A DNA stretch of 13,820 nucleotides, taken from NCBI GenBank assembly GCA_030849075.1, contig JASAOO010002925.1:1-13820 (forward strand). Reading direction: 5' to 3'. The translations under genes and the position numbers were made by a program. Positions 1 to 7,419 of the stretch are shown here, one piece after another (position 1 is the first letter of the stretch; every line of letters begins with the position of its first letter). The notes under the pieces were generated by a model. It was given only the letters and a program-made list of their open reading frames with translations, was not told where the DNA came from and did no database searches. Source of the DNA: Zelonia costaricensis. Its lineage: Eukaryota; Euglenozoa; Kinetoplastea; Trypanosomatida; Trypanosomatidae.

Positions 1-33
1 CAGGACTCAACGCGGACACGGCGGGCGACAGCG

Positions 34-60
34 CTGAGAAAAGAAGAGGGGAGAAAAGGA
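34..60 (-). promoter_or_regulatory. Predicted trans-splice acceptor for the next gene beyond the left edge
   Basis: On the minus strand TCCTTTTCTCCCCTCTTCTT continues to TTCTCAG, with AG at 35-34. It is one of the best pyrimidine-tract-plus-AG signals in the window. The 33 bases left of it contain no ATG, so only the start of a leader would be present and the coding sequence lies outside. Confidence 0.6.
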
Positions 61-511
61 CAGGCGGGGGGGGGCGATGTGGAATCGACTGAAGCGGAAG
101 CAGAAGAAAAACGAGAATCGAAAGCGTTTCGCAGGCTGGTAGAGAAGGAGAAATGAATAACAGCGTGTGAGACGGCGGGTAGGGGGGAGGGGATGGGGTT
201 GGAGAAGCGCTCCACGAATGGACCACACAACAGCCACGCGGGACCCGGCACGCGCACGGCGCCCACACGTGTACACGACAGCAGAGAATGAGAGAAAAAG
301 TAAGATGAAGAGACGTGAAGCAAAACACAGCGTCAAACCTGCTGCACAACAAACAACACACGATGTGGAGAAGGGGAGAGGAGGCGAATGCGCCTCCACG
401 CGATGCCGACGCGCACGCAGACAAGCGCACGCAAACGTCAAGGTGAAAGCACGAATGAACGGCGACAAGGAGAGGTGCAAACAGCGTCGTGAGGAGCCAC
501 CAGAGCGCTCT

Positions 512-526
512 CACACACACACACAC
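512..526. repeat. CA dinucleotide repeat, about 7 units
   Basis: A (CA)7 tract on the plus strand, GU in the transcript, in the left noncoding region, about 60 bases before a C-rich A8 run. Confidence 0.95.
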
Positions 527-1384
527 GCACAAGCCAGGCTTCGCGAACGTGACGAGCGGTAGTGTGGAGGAACGCGAACCCCCCCAAAAAAAAGAGAGTG
601 ATGGGAGACAGGAGCGTAGTGACGGCGTTTGCGTATGCCCTTTCTGTCTTCGCTTTGCTATTGCGACAGTCCGGCAGTGTGGTGGTCGTGACAGAGACTC
701 AGAGAGAGAGAGTGAGAGAGACCGCCGTCGTGTCAAGCGTGAAACGAACCGATGTTGCCTCCTCTTCGCTCCTTTCCACAGCAGAAGACAAGAAATCAAA
801 ACAGACACACACAGACCGGGAAAAAAAAAAAGAGATAACAATCACGGGCGTGATGTGCACGGAGGAGGTGGGGGATGAGGGTGCACTGCTTGCGGAGTCT
901 TTTGTTTCCTCTTGCCGCGCTGCGCTCGAGTCTATGCACGTCGATAGACGAAAGGAGCGCACCAACACCCGGCTGGCTTCTTCTCGGCGTTTCTGCGTAC
1001 GTCGGTGTGCGTGAGGGCAGTACGCGACAGCAGCAGCACCGCCAGGGTGGGTCTTCTACGCACGAGCTGGAGTTGCAGCAAGCGTGTAGTGGATGGTCCG
1101 GTTTTACTGCGCGCTGGTGTCACAAGCGGCGGCAACAACAGCACCAACAACACAAAAGAAGTGGCAAGCACACCGCGTCCGTGAGGTCGGCACGTGCGGC
1201 ACGCCGAGTAGAAAAGGAGAGAAGACTGAGGGGGGGGGGTGGAGGGGAAGGAGCGCTGACGGTGGAGGTGACGGACCACGCGATTGCACACACGCGTACG
1301 CCACTGCAGGCAGGGGAGAAGAAGTGGAAAACGAAAGGAGGTGAGAGAAGCGATGTACGATGGTAGGGAGTGAGTGCTTAGAGA

Positions 1385-1400
1385 GTGTGTGTGTGTGTGT
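1385..1400. repeat. GT dinucleotide repeat, 8 units
   Basis: A perfect (GT)8 tract on the plus strand (CA in the transcript) in the left noncoding region. Confidence 0.95.
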
Positions 1401-1977
1401 CGATGGTCCCCGCCGTGCTGTCACCGTGCTCGACGTGTATGTGTACGCACGTATTCTTGTGCGTGTGTCCTACTTCTCTCTTTACCTGCTCTCGTGCGAA
1501 GTCAAGGCTGCACAGTGCAGGAGATGTGCCGGTGGAAAAATGAAGGCGACAATGTGCTTGTCGTTTGCTCGCCCTGATGAAGGGTTGAGGGAAGAGGAGG
1601 AGGAGGAGCGTGTCGAGGCCAGCATTGAAAGCACATCCAGAAAGAGGGAGTATGACGTGCACCCACCGGTGCAGCCGACAACGACTCATCACGGCACATC
1701 GAGGCGGCGGCCCACGACACACCGCACGGCGTGACAAGGCCTCGTCTGTCCACGCGGATAGGCTTCACAGAGCGCGTTCTTTGGAGTGTTGCAGAGAGGA
1801 TGGAGCAGATGGTAGCAGACCGGGAAAGAAGAAAGAACAACCGCCCTCCAAAAAAAAAGGAGCACGTCAGGCGTCATGAACACGGGCGTGTCTGTGGTTG
1901 TGTGTGTGCGTGCGTGCTGCAAGCGGGCAGCCGGGCTGCATGCCTTCCGTGGAGGTCTACCACGGCGGCGTTGTCCG

Positions 1978-3330
1978 TTAAAGCGACAGGACGTGATCCA
2001 GTATGGGCACAAGGTAGCTGTAGTGCGGCGGCAGGCGCGAAAGCTGCTGCACCGCCAGCTGCGTGTACGCAACCCAGTGTTTGCGCGCTAGGTCGTGTTG
2101 TTTGTCTGCACCGTCGACCCCCGCCTCGGCCGACGCGCGACTTGGGAATTGTGCGTGCTGGCAGAGCGTCAGCGCGAGCCGAGCCAGCCCGTCCACCACG
2201 ACTCGCGTCGCTGGGGTCGGTGGCAGCAGCACCTCCGTGTCCGCCTCGGCCGCCCTCACTGTAGACGTCTGCACCGAGTCGTCATGTGCGTCACGCAAGC
2301 ATCCACGCAGGAGGAGCATGACGGTGGGTCGAAGCACGACGAGGGAAAAGAAGTGCCAGTCCGAGCCCTTGTCCGCGTGGCTGTCCGAGTGACTGTCGTC
2401 GTCCCCGCTCGCTGGTGCGGCGGCCGCCCTCTTCGAGGGCGCAACGTGTCCACCCGCCTGCATCTGGTACACTGCCCTTGTCACGACCACTGCCCACTGC
2501 CGCAGACCTTGCACACACACGGTGACCGGCACGGTCGGGTCTGGCGGCGCTGCGGGCTGCCCGCGCCCGCGCAGGACCGCGTTGTGCGCGCGGTACTCCC
2601 GCGCCTCCTCGGGGCTCAGCAGCCCGACGAAGACGCGCAGCAGCCACGAGGCCGCCGTCGACGGGCGCATGCGGTGGGCAACGACAGTCTGCTGCACCAC
2701 GTCTGGCAGGAGGTCCGCAGGAAAGCGGCAGTGCACGGGCGCAGCGCATGCCTCTGCGCGCTGTGCGTCACCCTCGGTGGTGACCGCGGTGAACCACGAG
2801 ACGGTCTGCGCGGCGGTGGCGATGAGCGCAGCCGCTGGCGTAGCCGACGCGCCGTGCGCACGCGCGGGGTAGCCTACCTGCAGGAAGTACTGGAGCAAGA
2901 GCGGGGTGCTGCGTTGCTGCTCGTGCGCGCCAGGTGCGGCGGGCGTCTGCCGCTCCAGCAGCTGGGGAAATGCGGTGGCCATGAAGGCGGCAAGACGAGG
3001 GAGGGCGCTGTCATCTGGCAACACACCGCTGCCCTGTCGAGATGGAGTAGCACCGCGGTACCGGCGTATCTCCCGATACACCTCCACCGCCGCCCGCTCC
3101 CAGTCCTCGAGGCGCGGAGTTGTGTCGGACTGCGCCACACGAGCGGAGCGGGCTTTGCTCTGTGGTGCGGCAGCGGTGCTTTGGGTGCACACAGGCGACT
3201 TCTCGGTGAGTGGTGCAGCTGCGGTGTGCGTGACGGCGCTACTCACGTCGTCGTCGTGACTGCTGCCCGCCTCCATCTGCACATCCCCGTCGAGCACGAG
3301 CCCCCAGCTAGTGAACGGCAAGCTGCTCAT
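1978..3330 (-). CDS. Protein of unknown function, 450 residues
   Basis: I do not recognise this protein. It starts MSSLPFTSWGLVLDGDVQ, then has a Ser/Ala/Thr-rich acidic tail to about residue 72. An apparently folded, mostly helical part follows: LEDWERAAVEVYREIRRYRG (74-93), LPRLAAFMATAFPQLLER (110-127), TPLLLQYFLQVGYPARA (142-158) and PADLLPDVVQQTVVAHRM (204-221). Further segments are WLLRVFVGLLSPEEAREYRA (229-248), GLRQWAVVVTRAVYQMQAGG (275-294) and WHFFSLVVLRPTVMLLLRG (325-343), with helices up to the C-terminus. An Asp/Ser/His-rich stretch (309-324) interrupts it. There is no clear signal peptide; the hydrophobic segments (281-290, 327-343) are too short or too amphipathic to call membrane helices. 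The regular helical pattern recalls helical-repeat scaffolds, but that is only an impression. Coding is supported by length, by splice-acceptor placement and by position and strand in the gene array. Stop is TAA. Confidence 0.75.
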   Translation of the reverse strand: MSSLPFTSWGLVLDGDVQMEAGSSHDDDVSSAVTHTAAAPLTEKSPVCTQSTAAAPQSKARSARVAQSDTTPRLEDWERAAVEVYREIRRYRGATPSRQGSGVLPDDSALPRLAAFMATAFPQLLERQTPAAPGAHEQQRSTPLLLQYFLQVGYPARAHGASATPAAALIATAAQTVSWFTAVTTEGDAQRAEACAAPVHCRFPADLLPDVVQQTVVAHRMRPSTAASWLLRVFVGLLSPEEAREYRAHNAVLRGRGQPAAPPDPTVPVTVCVQGLRQWAVVVTRAVYQMQAGGHVAPSKRAAAAPASGDDDSHSDSHADKGSDWHFFSLVVLRPTVMLLLRGCLRDAHDDSVQTSTVRAAEADTEVLLPPTPATRVVVDGLARLALTLCQHAQFPSRASAEAGVDGADKQHDLARKHWVAYTQLAVQQLSRLPPHYSYLVPILDHVLSL

Positions 3331-3336
3331 CTTCTC

Positions 3337-3356
3337 TGTGTGTGTGTGTGTGTGTG
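3337..3356. repeat. TG dinucleotide repeat, 10 units, in a 5' leader
   Basis: A perfect (TG)10 tract sits only six bases upstream of the ATG at 3330, so the mRNA leader would end in (CA)10 then GAGAAG. Its closeness to the start codon is notable for translation or for replication slippage. Confidence 0.95.
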
Positions 3357-3470
3357 ACGAGTAGCGGTGCCGGTGCGTGTGCTGTGAGTGAGTGCGGCCA
3401 CAAATGCGAAAATGCGAAATAGCCCTAGAGCCGTTCCAGGCTGAATGCGACCCCGTAGAGCTCACCACCT

Positions 3471-3536
3471 CTGTGGAGCGGGCAGGGCAGCGCGAGAGGC
3501 GAGAAGAGGAGTCGAGCAAGGCAAGCGCAGAAGGCA
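3471..3536 (-). promoter_or_regulatory. Predicted trans-splice acceptor of the unknown gene (decides its start)
   Basis: The minus strand shows about 60 bases rich in C and T (for example CGACTCCTCTTCTCGCCTCT) ending in CCGCTCCACAG, with AG at 3472-3471. The predicted leader, 3470-3331, is 140 nt and contains no ATG. This places the start at 3330 and excludes the in-frame ATGs at 3540 and 3537. Confidence 0.65.
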
Positions 3537-3622
3537 TCATGTGAAGGGGCGGGCAAGGGGCTCCGTTCAGACTGCCGCCTGCAGCGAGGACGCCCGTCCT
3601 TGTCTCCACATACCCGTGTAGG

Positions 3623-3650
3623 GTGTGTGTGTGTGTGTGGGGGGGGGGGG
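3623..3650. repeat. GT repeat fused to a G12 run
   Basis: A (GT)8 tract (3623-3638) runs directly into twelve G (3639-3650). In the transcript it reads C12 followed by (AC)8, a possible pyrimidine-type processing signal. Confidence 0.95.
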
Positions 3651-3862
3651 AGATAGCTGCCTCAACGTGCGGCCCTTGTCAACGGGGTCTCAGGCGTGCA
3701 TGTACGTACGTGTAGGTGCCTGTGTCTGTGTGTTCGTCTGCGGTGCTGCTTAGAGTTGTAACGGTATAGGATGTGATCCTGTCGCCCTCCAGCTAAGCAG
3801 TGGGGGACACACGACGGCGCATGCAGGCGAGCATCGCACGCACGCACCACCGACACCTCCGA

Positions 3863-4927
3863 CTACGCCGTGACGATGCACACCTCCATCGGCGCCGCCA
3901 CGACGCGCGCGCGTTGGCCTGCAACGGTCAAGAGCTGCACCGTCACGGCCGGCGAGGAGGCTAAGACGAAGAGGCGCAGCGGCGGTCGCTGGTGCTCGTG
4001 CCGCGCGCGAGCTACGTGGCACAGGTGGTGCCAGCACTCGGGGCACGGGAAGATGGCCACCGCCTGTGCCGCCGCATCCACCCCGCCGCGGCTGCCGTCG
4101 CAGGCCGCTACAAATGACGCGCGTGACGGCACAGAAGGCACGTCTGCCGGCGCCGCAGCATGCCAGGAGCAGCTTGGGGAAGAGGCGACCGAGTGCTGCC
4201 CTGCCGACGCGGTGACGGGGTGGCGGGCAGCGCGCAGAAAGACGTCGGCGACATCCGCGTAGGCGCACCCGCCGGCCGCCGCCGCCCCCAGCGCGTTCTG
4301 CTCTGCGCACCCTTTCAAGATGCCGCGAAGGGTGGCGCCGGTGCGGTTGACGCGCTTGTGGAACGCGTGGTTGACTCCTGTGAAGACCTCGCCTGCGCCG
4401 TCGTCCCTGTCGCCATGCTCACGCTCGGCCTCACGTGAAGTCACAACGCGGCTCATGACAAACAGCTCGCTTGCAGGTGGTGGTGGTGGCGATGCATCTG
4501 CCGTCGCTTCATACTGTGGCTGTGCAGGCATCGATGCACCGTGTTGCGGTTGGGGGAGGCGTTGAAGAAGGCGCTGGAGGTGCGCGAAGTGTGCCAGCTG
4601 CGCCGAGGTGAGGTGCGACACGGGCAGGGAGAAGAGGCGAACGACCGGACTGGGCTGACCTGCGTCGATGACGGGTGTCGGGGCGGAGGGGTGAGCGGGG
4701 AGGGTGAGACCCTCCGCACGCGCGTCGTGGCCACCATTGAAGCAGCAGCTGCTACTGCTGCTGCACGAGCTGCACGCTTGCGCAGGCTTTGATGGCTCGG
4801 CAGCGCACTGCTGCCACGCGAAGCGCACTCGCGTGGTGTGGTTCGTCGAGGGTGCAGAGACGGGAGGAGCGGCGCGCGCCGGCGTTGCACCAAAGCGCCG
4901 CAGTGCTGTGCCTCGACAAAGGAGCAT
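3863..4927 (-). CDS. CDA-like zinc-dependent deaminase, possibly mitochondrial
   Basis: The 354-residue protein carries the two zinc signatures of the cytidine deaminase superfamily. These are GCAEQNALGAAAAGG with Cys207 (zinc) and Glu209 (proton shuttle), and FPCPECWHHL with zinc ligands Cys295 and Cys298. Upstream HKRVNRTGATL (190-200) fits the strand before the active-site helix. Such enzymes hydrolyse the amino group of cytosine or adenine in nucleosides, nucleotides or RNA; the substrate here is unknown. The spacing between signatures is 88 residues, against about 30 in free-nucleoside deaminases, owing to a low-complexity insert (about 233-283). The N-terminus MLLCRGTALRRFGATPARAA is basic, hydroxylated and without acids, like a mitochondrial presequence. 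Residues 51-62 are a Cys/Ser run. The frame is open upstream to 5176, but the predicted splice acceptor makes 4927 the first ATG. It may belong to the Leishmania-prototyped deaminase families described by comparative genomics, but that is not verified. Stop is TAG. Confidence 0.85.
   Translation of the reverse strand: MLLCRGTALRRFGATPARAAPPVSAPSTNHTTRVRFAWQQCAAEPSKPAQACSSCSSSSSCCFNGGHDARAEGLTLPAHPSAPTPVIDAGQPSPVVRLFSLPVSHLTSAQLAHFAHLQRLLQRLPQPQHGASMPAQPQYEATADASPPPPPASELFVMSRVVTSREAEREHGDRDDGAGEVFTGVNHAFHKRVNRTGATLRGILKGCAEQNALGAAAAGGCAYADVADVFLRAARHPVTASAGQHSVASSPSCSWHAAAPADVPSVPSRASFVAACDGSRGGVDAAAQAVAIFPCPECWHHLCHVARARHEHQRPPLRLFVLASSPAVTVQLLTVAGQRARVVAAPMEVCIVTA
4742..4777 (-). repeat. 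CTG/CAG-type trinucleotide-rich tract inside the deaminase gene
   Basis: Plus-strand AGCAGCAGCTGCTACTGCTG and the following bases encode, on the minus strand, an alternating Cys/Ser run (residues 51-62) ahead of the catalytic domain. The tract is partly self-complementary (AGCAGCTGCT) and could form a hairpin. It lies in a disordered-looking linker, so length variation would probably be tolerated. Confidence 0.7.
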
Positions 4928-4953
4928 GACGAGGTGGACAACAAGCTCGCTTC

Positions 4954-5056
4954 CTTTTTTTTTTTTTGGTGGTACGTGTGTGCGTGTGTGTGTTGATGGA
5001 ATTGTGCGTGGATCATTGTGAGAAGTTCGAAGGGTGGGGAAGGGGGGAGGAGGGAC
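4954..5056 (-). promoter_or_regulatory. Predicted trans-splice acceptor of the deaminase gene
   Basis: On the minus strand the tract CCCTCCTCCCCCCTTCCCC and following pyrimidines (about 5026-5056) is followed by roughly 70 bases without AG, then AG at 4955-4954 just after an A13 run. Splicing there leaves a 26-nt leader (4953-4928) without ATG and selects the ATG at 4927. The tract-to-AG distance is long but tolerable for trypanosomatids. Confidence 0.5.
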
Positions 5057-5259
5057 GTAAAAGATGTGCATAGGGCAGGGAGACGGCAAGGGTTCGGACG
5101 GCAACGCACGCCGCGGTGTCCGCCGTAACTCATTTTTTTTTTTTGGTGCCCAGGAGGGCGCACCACGTCCACGCAAGAGCTCGATGAAACCTCCTCCGCC
5201 TCCGCGGCAGTGTTAACGTACACGTGTTGATCCACCTCTACGAGTGCGACGCTCGAGGC

Positions 5260-5279
5260 GTGTGTGTGTGTGTGTGTGT
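5260..5279. repeat. GT dinucleotide repeat, 10 units
   Basis: A perfect (GT)10 tract on the plus strand, read as CA in the transcript, lies in the 3'UTR region of the methyltransferase gene. Confidence 0.95.
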
Positions 5280-5406
5280 AGGCGGCGTCAGGAGGCGACA
5301 GCACTGCAAGCTGGAAAACTCCACGACAGAGCCGTCACCCACGCCGCGGCCAAACCAGCGCCGCTGATGCACGCTAATCGATGGCAGCACCTTCCGCCTC
5401 TTCGGT

Positions 5407-7419
5407 TCAGCCGTCGTTGACGGTCTTCGGCTTCTTCCAGATCTTCGCCACGTACAGGAAGCTCGACCGGAAGGTGCGCGGCCAGAAGCGACTCCCGACA
5501 ACAACGTCATTCGCGGTCGCCGCACTCGCGTCAGCGCGGTAGCGAGCATGCCCGTGCCGCACCACGCCGTAATCCAGAGCGTGGGCGTCGAGCTGGGCTT
5601 GCAGCGCGCGCCGCTGCGCCGCGCTGCCGAATCGCACACACGCGGCAATCGCCGTGGCGCCACCGTTGGGCTCGCCGACATCGACGTCCTCACCACTGCC
5701 GTCGCTCCCCCACTCGTGCTCGTATGAAAAGGCGGGCACCAGCACAGCTGTTGAGTCTGCGTCGAGCCCGCTGGCGCGCTCAAGGAAAGCGGCCACAACG
5801 TGCTCGTTCTGCCTGTACGAGTACGAGCACGTGGCGTAGACGAGCGTGCCCCCGCTGCGGAGCTGACGATAGCCGTTGTCGAGCAGCGCGGACTGGAGGG
5901 CGAAGAGGCAGTCGGCCGCAGGAGAAGTGGAAGGCGCTTGCACCTCACCGGGTGGCGGCGACGTTGGCGTCGAGGCGGGCTGGCTGGCGGCGAGACCGAG
6001 GTTGAGGTGGTGCATGCGGTACGCGTTGTGCACCCCCCTGCCCTTCTCGATCGTCGGTGCCCCCGCAGAGTGCGCTACCGGTGCCTCGCCGTCGAGCAGC
6101 ATGTGGGCCGCAGAGCCGTCGTGCGAGCACTCCGCATCCACCAGCACGCGGTCGAATCGCAGAGGCGGCGGCACGGCTGTCACGGCTGTAGTGCATGGAG
6201 GGGCTGCACCAGGACTGGCGCCACCCCCAAGCGCCGCCTCGAGCCACCTCGCCATCGACGCACGAGCGATGGGCGGGGCGTACACAACAGAGAAGCGGTC
6301 GTCTCCCGTTTCTCTGTCTTCGTCAGGCTGCTGCCCGTCCTGCGCGCTCGTGTGTGCCGTCGCAGCGGCATCGCGCTGCCGCTTGGCGCCTGCCGTCTCA
6401 GGCGCACTGCTGTGCCGGCGCTGCAGCTGCCGCCGTTCCGCGGCGGTCAGCCCCGTCGCCAGATCCACTTTGGGGTTGCTGAGGTCGACGGCAGCGTTGG
6501 TCGCGGTGCCGAGGGCAGCGCGTGCCATGCAGAAGCGGGCACCATCCCCAGCGAAGAGGCACACGGGATAGGACAAGGTCAGCGGCGGGGCCACGATGCC
6601 GTGGCCTTGCTGCTTGCGTAAGGTGGAGCGTGTCATGTACAGCCGCGCAAGGCTCACGTCGACGCCAACGGCCAGGCCAGCGGACTGCGACGCAGACGCG
6701 GGGGTGCTTGCCACCGCCTCAGCCAGCAGTCCCAGCTTCATGCCAGGGGCACAGCAGAGGTCCAGCACGCGCTCGCCACGACGCGGCCGCAAGGCCAAGA
6801 CGGCGGCGGTGGATGCGGCGTCCATGGCGAGCAGGGTGCCGTCCGTGAAGAGCGAGTTGCCGCCCATCGCATACGACCACGGAAGCGAAAAAACGCCGCA
6901 CGGAAGCCACGGCACGGCCCGCACCGAGGCGAGCGGGAGCCCCGTCACGGCAGCCAGCCCGAGACGCAGCAGCACCGCACGTGGGGCAGCGCGGCCGACA
7001 CGCTGGCGTGGGCTTGCACTGCTTGACGTACGCAGGTCCTCTGGGTGAGGCAGCCCTGGAAGTGGCGACGATGCCGCCTCGGTGCGCGGAAGTGCCGCCA
7101 CAATAGCCACTTCGTCCGCCGTGAGCTGCGCACCACCGCCGCTGCTGATGCTGTTGCTGCTGCTTGCGGGTGGTGTCTGCGCGAGCGCCTGCAGGCGCAG
7201 CACCGCCTCTGCGCCGGCATCGATCACGCGCGCCTCGCACCGGGAGTTGACGCGGACGTAGCGGCGGCGGTAGGCCCCGTCCAGGGCGGCCCGTGCATCG
7301 GCAAACACTTCCGGCGGGACACAGCCCTCCTCGCAGTGGCGTATGAGCTCCGCAGTGAAGGTGAGCGGGTAGCTGCAGCACGGCGGCGACGCGCCGGTGG
7401 TGTTCGCCGACCCTGTCAT
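5407..7419 (-). CDS. NSUN/NOL1-NOP2-Sun family RNA (cytosine-C5) methyltransferase
   Basis: The 670-residue protein is a SAM-dependent RNA m5C methyltransferase, expected to modify tRNA or rRNA. An N-terminal RNA-binding segment contains RRRYVRVNSRC (51-61). The Rossmann catalytic core follows: PWSYAMGGNSLFTDGTL (180-196), motif I VLDLCCAPGMKLG (218-230), motif II VGVDVSLARL with Asp254, motif III FAGDGARF with Asp292, motif IV DRVLVDAECSHDGS with Cys431 (423-436), and motif VI GGTLVYATCSYSYRQNEHVV with the family's catalytic Cys531. The end, GSRFWPRTFRSSFLYVAKI, matches the usual C-terminal strand. Both catalytic cysteines are present, so activity is expected. Oddities are Glu instead of Pro before Cys431 and a low-complexity insert of about 120 residues (300-420) between motifs III and IV, with a basic KRQRD patch. 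No presequence is obvious. Which substrate and which NSUN subgroup cannot be told from sequence alone. Stop is TGA. Confidence 0.92.
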   Translation of the reverse strand: MTGSANTTGASPPCCSYPLTFTAELIRHCEEGCVPPEVFADARAALDGAYRRRYVRVNSRCEARVIDAGAEAVLRLQALAQTPPASSSNSISSGGGAQLTADEVAIVAALPRTEAASSPLPGLPHPEDLRTSSSASPRQRVGRAAPRAVLLRLGLAAVTGLPLASVRAVPWLPCGVFSLPWSYAMGGNSLFTDGTLLAMDAASTAAVLALRPRRGERVLDLCCAPGMKLGLLAEAVASTPASASQSAGLAVGVDVSLARLYMTRSTLRKQQGHGIVAPPLTLSYPVCLFAGDGARFCMARAALGTATNAAVDLSNPKVDLATGLTAAERRQLQRRHSSAPETAGAKRQRDAAATAHTSAQDGQQPDEDRETGDDRFSVVYAPPIARASMARWLEAALGGGASPGAAPPCTTAVTAVPPPLRFDRVLVDAECSHDGSAAHMLLDGEAPVAHSAGAPTIEKGRGVHNAYRMHHLNLGLAASQPASTPTSPPPGEVQAPSTSPAADCLFALQSALLDNGYRQLRSGGTLVYATCSYSYRQNEHVVAAFLERASGLDADSTAVLVPAFSYEHEWGSDGSGEDVDVGEPNGGATAIAACVRFGSAAQRRALQAQLDAHALDYGVVRHGHARYRADASAATANDVVVGSRFWPRTFRSSFLYVAKIWKKPKTVNDG

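Larger units (their letters stand above)
1..1977. other. Long noncoding spacer / 3'UTR region, no supported gene
   Basis: Nearly 2 kb without a convincing gene. Open frames on both strands translate to Arg/His/Thr/Ser-rich low-complexity sequence. The stretch holds (CA)n at 512-526, C-A8 at about 579-593, A11 at 821-831, G10 at 1230-1239, (GT)8 at 1385-1400 and A9 near 1850-1859. In the transcript the A runs become U tracts, fitting processing signals for the next gene to the left. A degenerate SIDER-type retroposon, common in Leishmania 3'UTRs, could hide here, but I could not identify one by eye. Confidence 0.7.
3331..3862. other. Intergenic spacer: deaminase 3'UTR and 5'UTR of the unknown gene
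   Basis: This 532 bp spacer holds (GT)8-G12 at 3623-3650 and (TG)10 at 3337-3356, plus a strong pyrimidine-rich stretch on the minus strand. The minus-strand frame of the downstream gene stays open across part of it, with ATGs at 3540 and 3537. Those ATGs lie within the pyrimidine tract before the predicted acceptor, so the extension is probably not translated. Confidence 0.7.
4928..5406. other. Intergenic spacer between methyltransferase and deaminase genes
   Basis: This 479 bp spacer carries a GT repeat (5260-5279), two T12-13 runs (4955-4967 and 5133-5144, A runs in the transcript) and a purine-rich stretch at 5026-5056 that is the pyrimidine tract for the downstream gene. No coding frame is supported. 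Minus-strand frames through it read as His/Thr- and Pro-rich repeat translation. Confidence 0.75.

Noticed and set aside
7..480. 157-codon minus-strand open frame at the left end
   Set aside because: It begins with TTG rather than ATG, is Ser/Phe/Arg/Cys-rich from pyrimidine tracts, and spans the predicted splice acceptor at 34-60.
2095..3357. 420-codon plus-strand open frame antisense to the unknown gene
   Set aside because: Arg/His/Cys/Gly-rich translation without domain logic; it arises from the GC-rich codon pattern of the minus-strand gene and ends in the CA/GT repeat.
3331..3609. N-terminal extension of the unknown gene
   Set aside because: The codon at 3609 is GTG, not ATG; the in-frame ATGs at 3540/3537 fall inside the pyrimidine tract upstream of the acceptor at 3471.
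4928..5176. 83-residue N-terminal extension of the deaminase
   Set aside because: Lies across the pyrimidine tract and A runs (PPPPFP, THTRTH, KKKK translation) before the predicted acceptor at 4954.
5800..6621. 273-codon plus-strand open frame inside the methyltransferase gene
   Set aside because: Antisense to conserved methyltransferase motifs; composition is Arg/His-rich with no family features.
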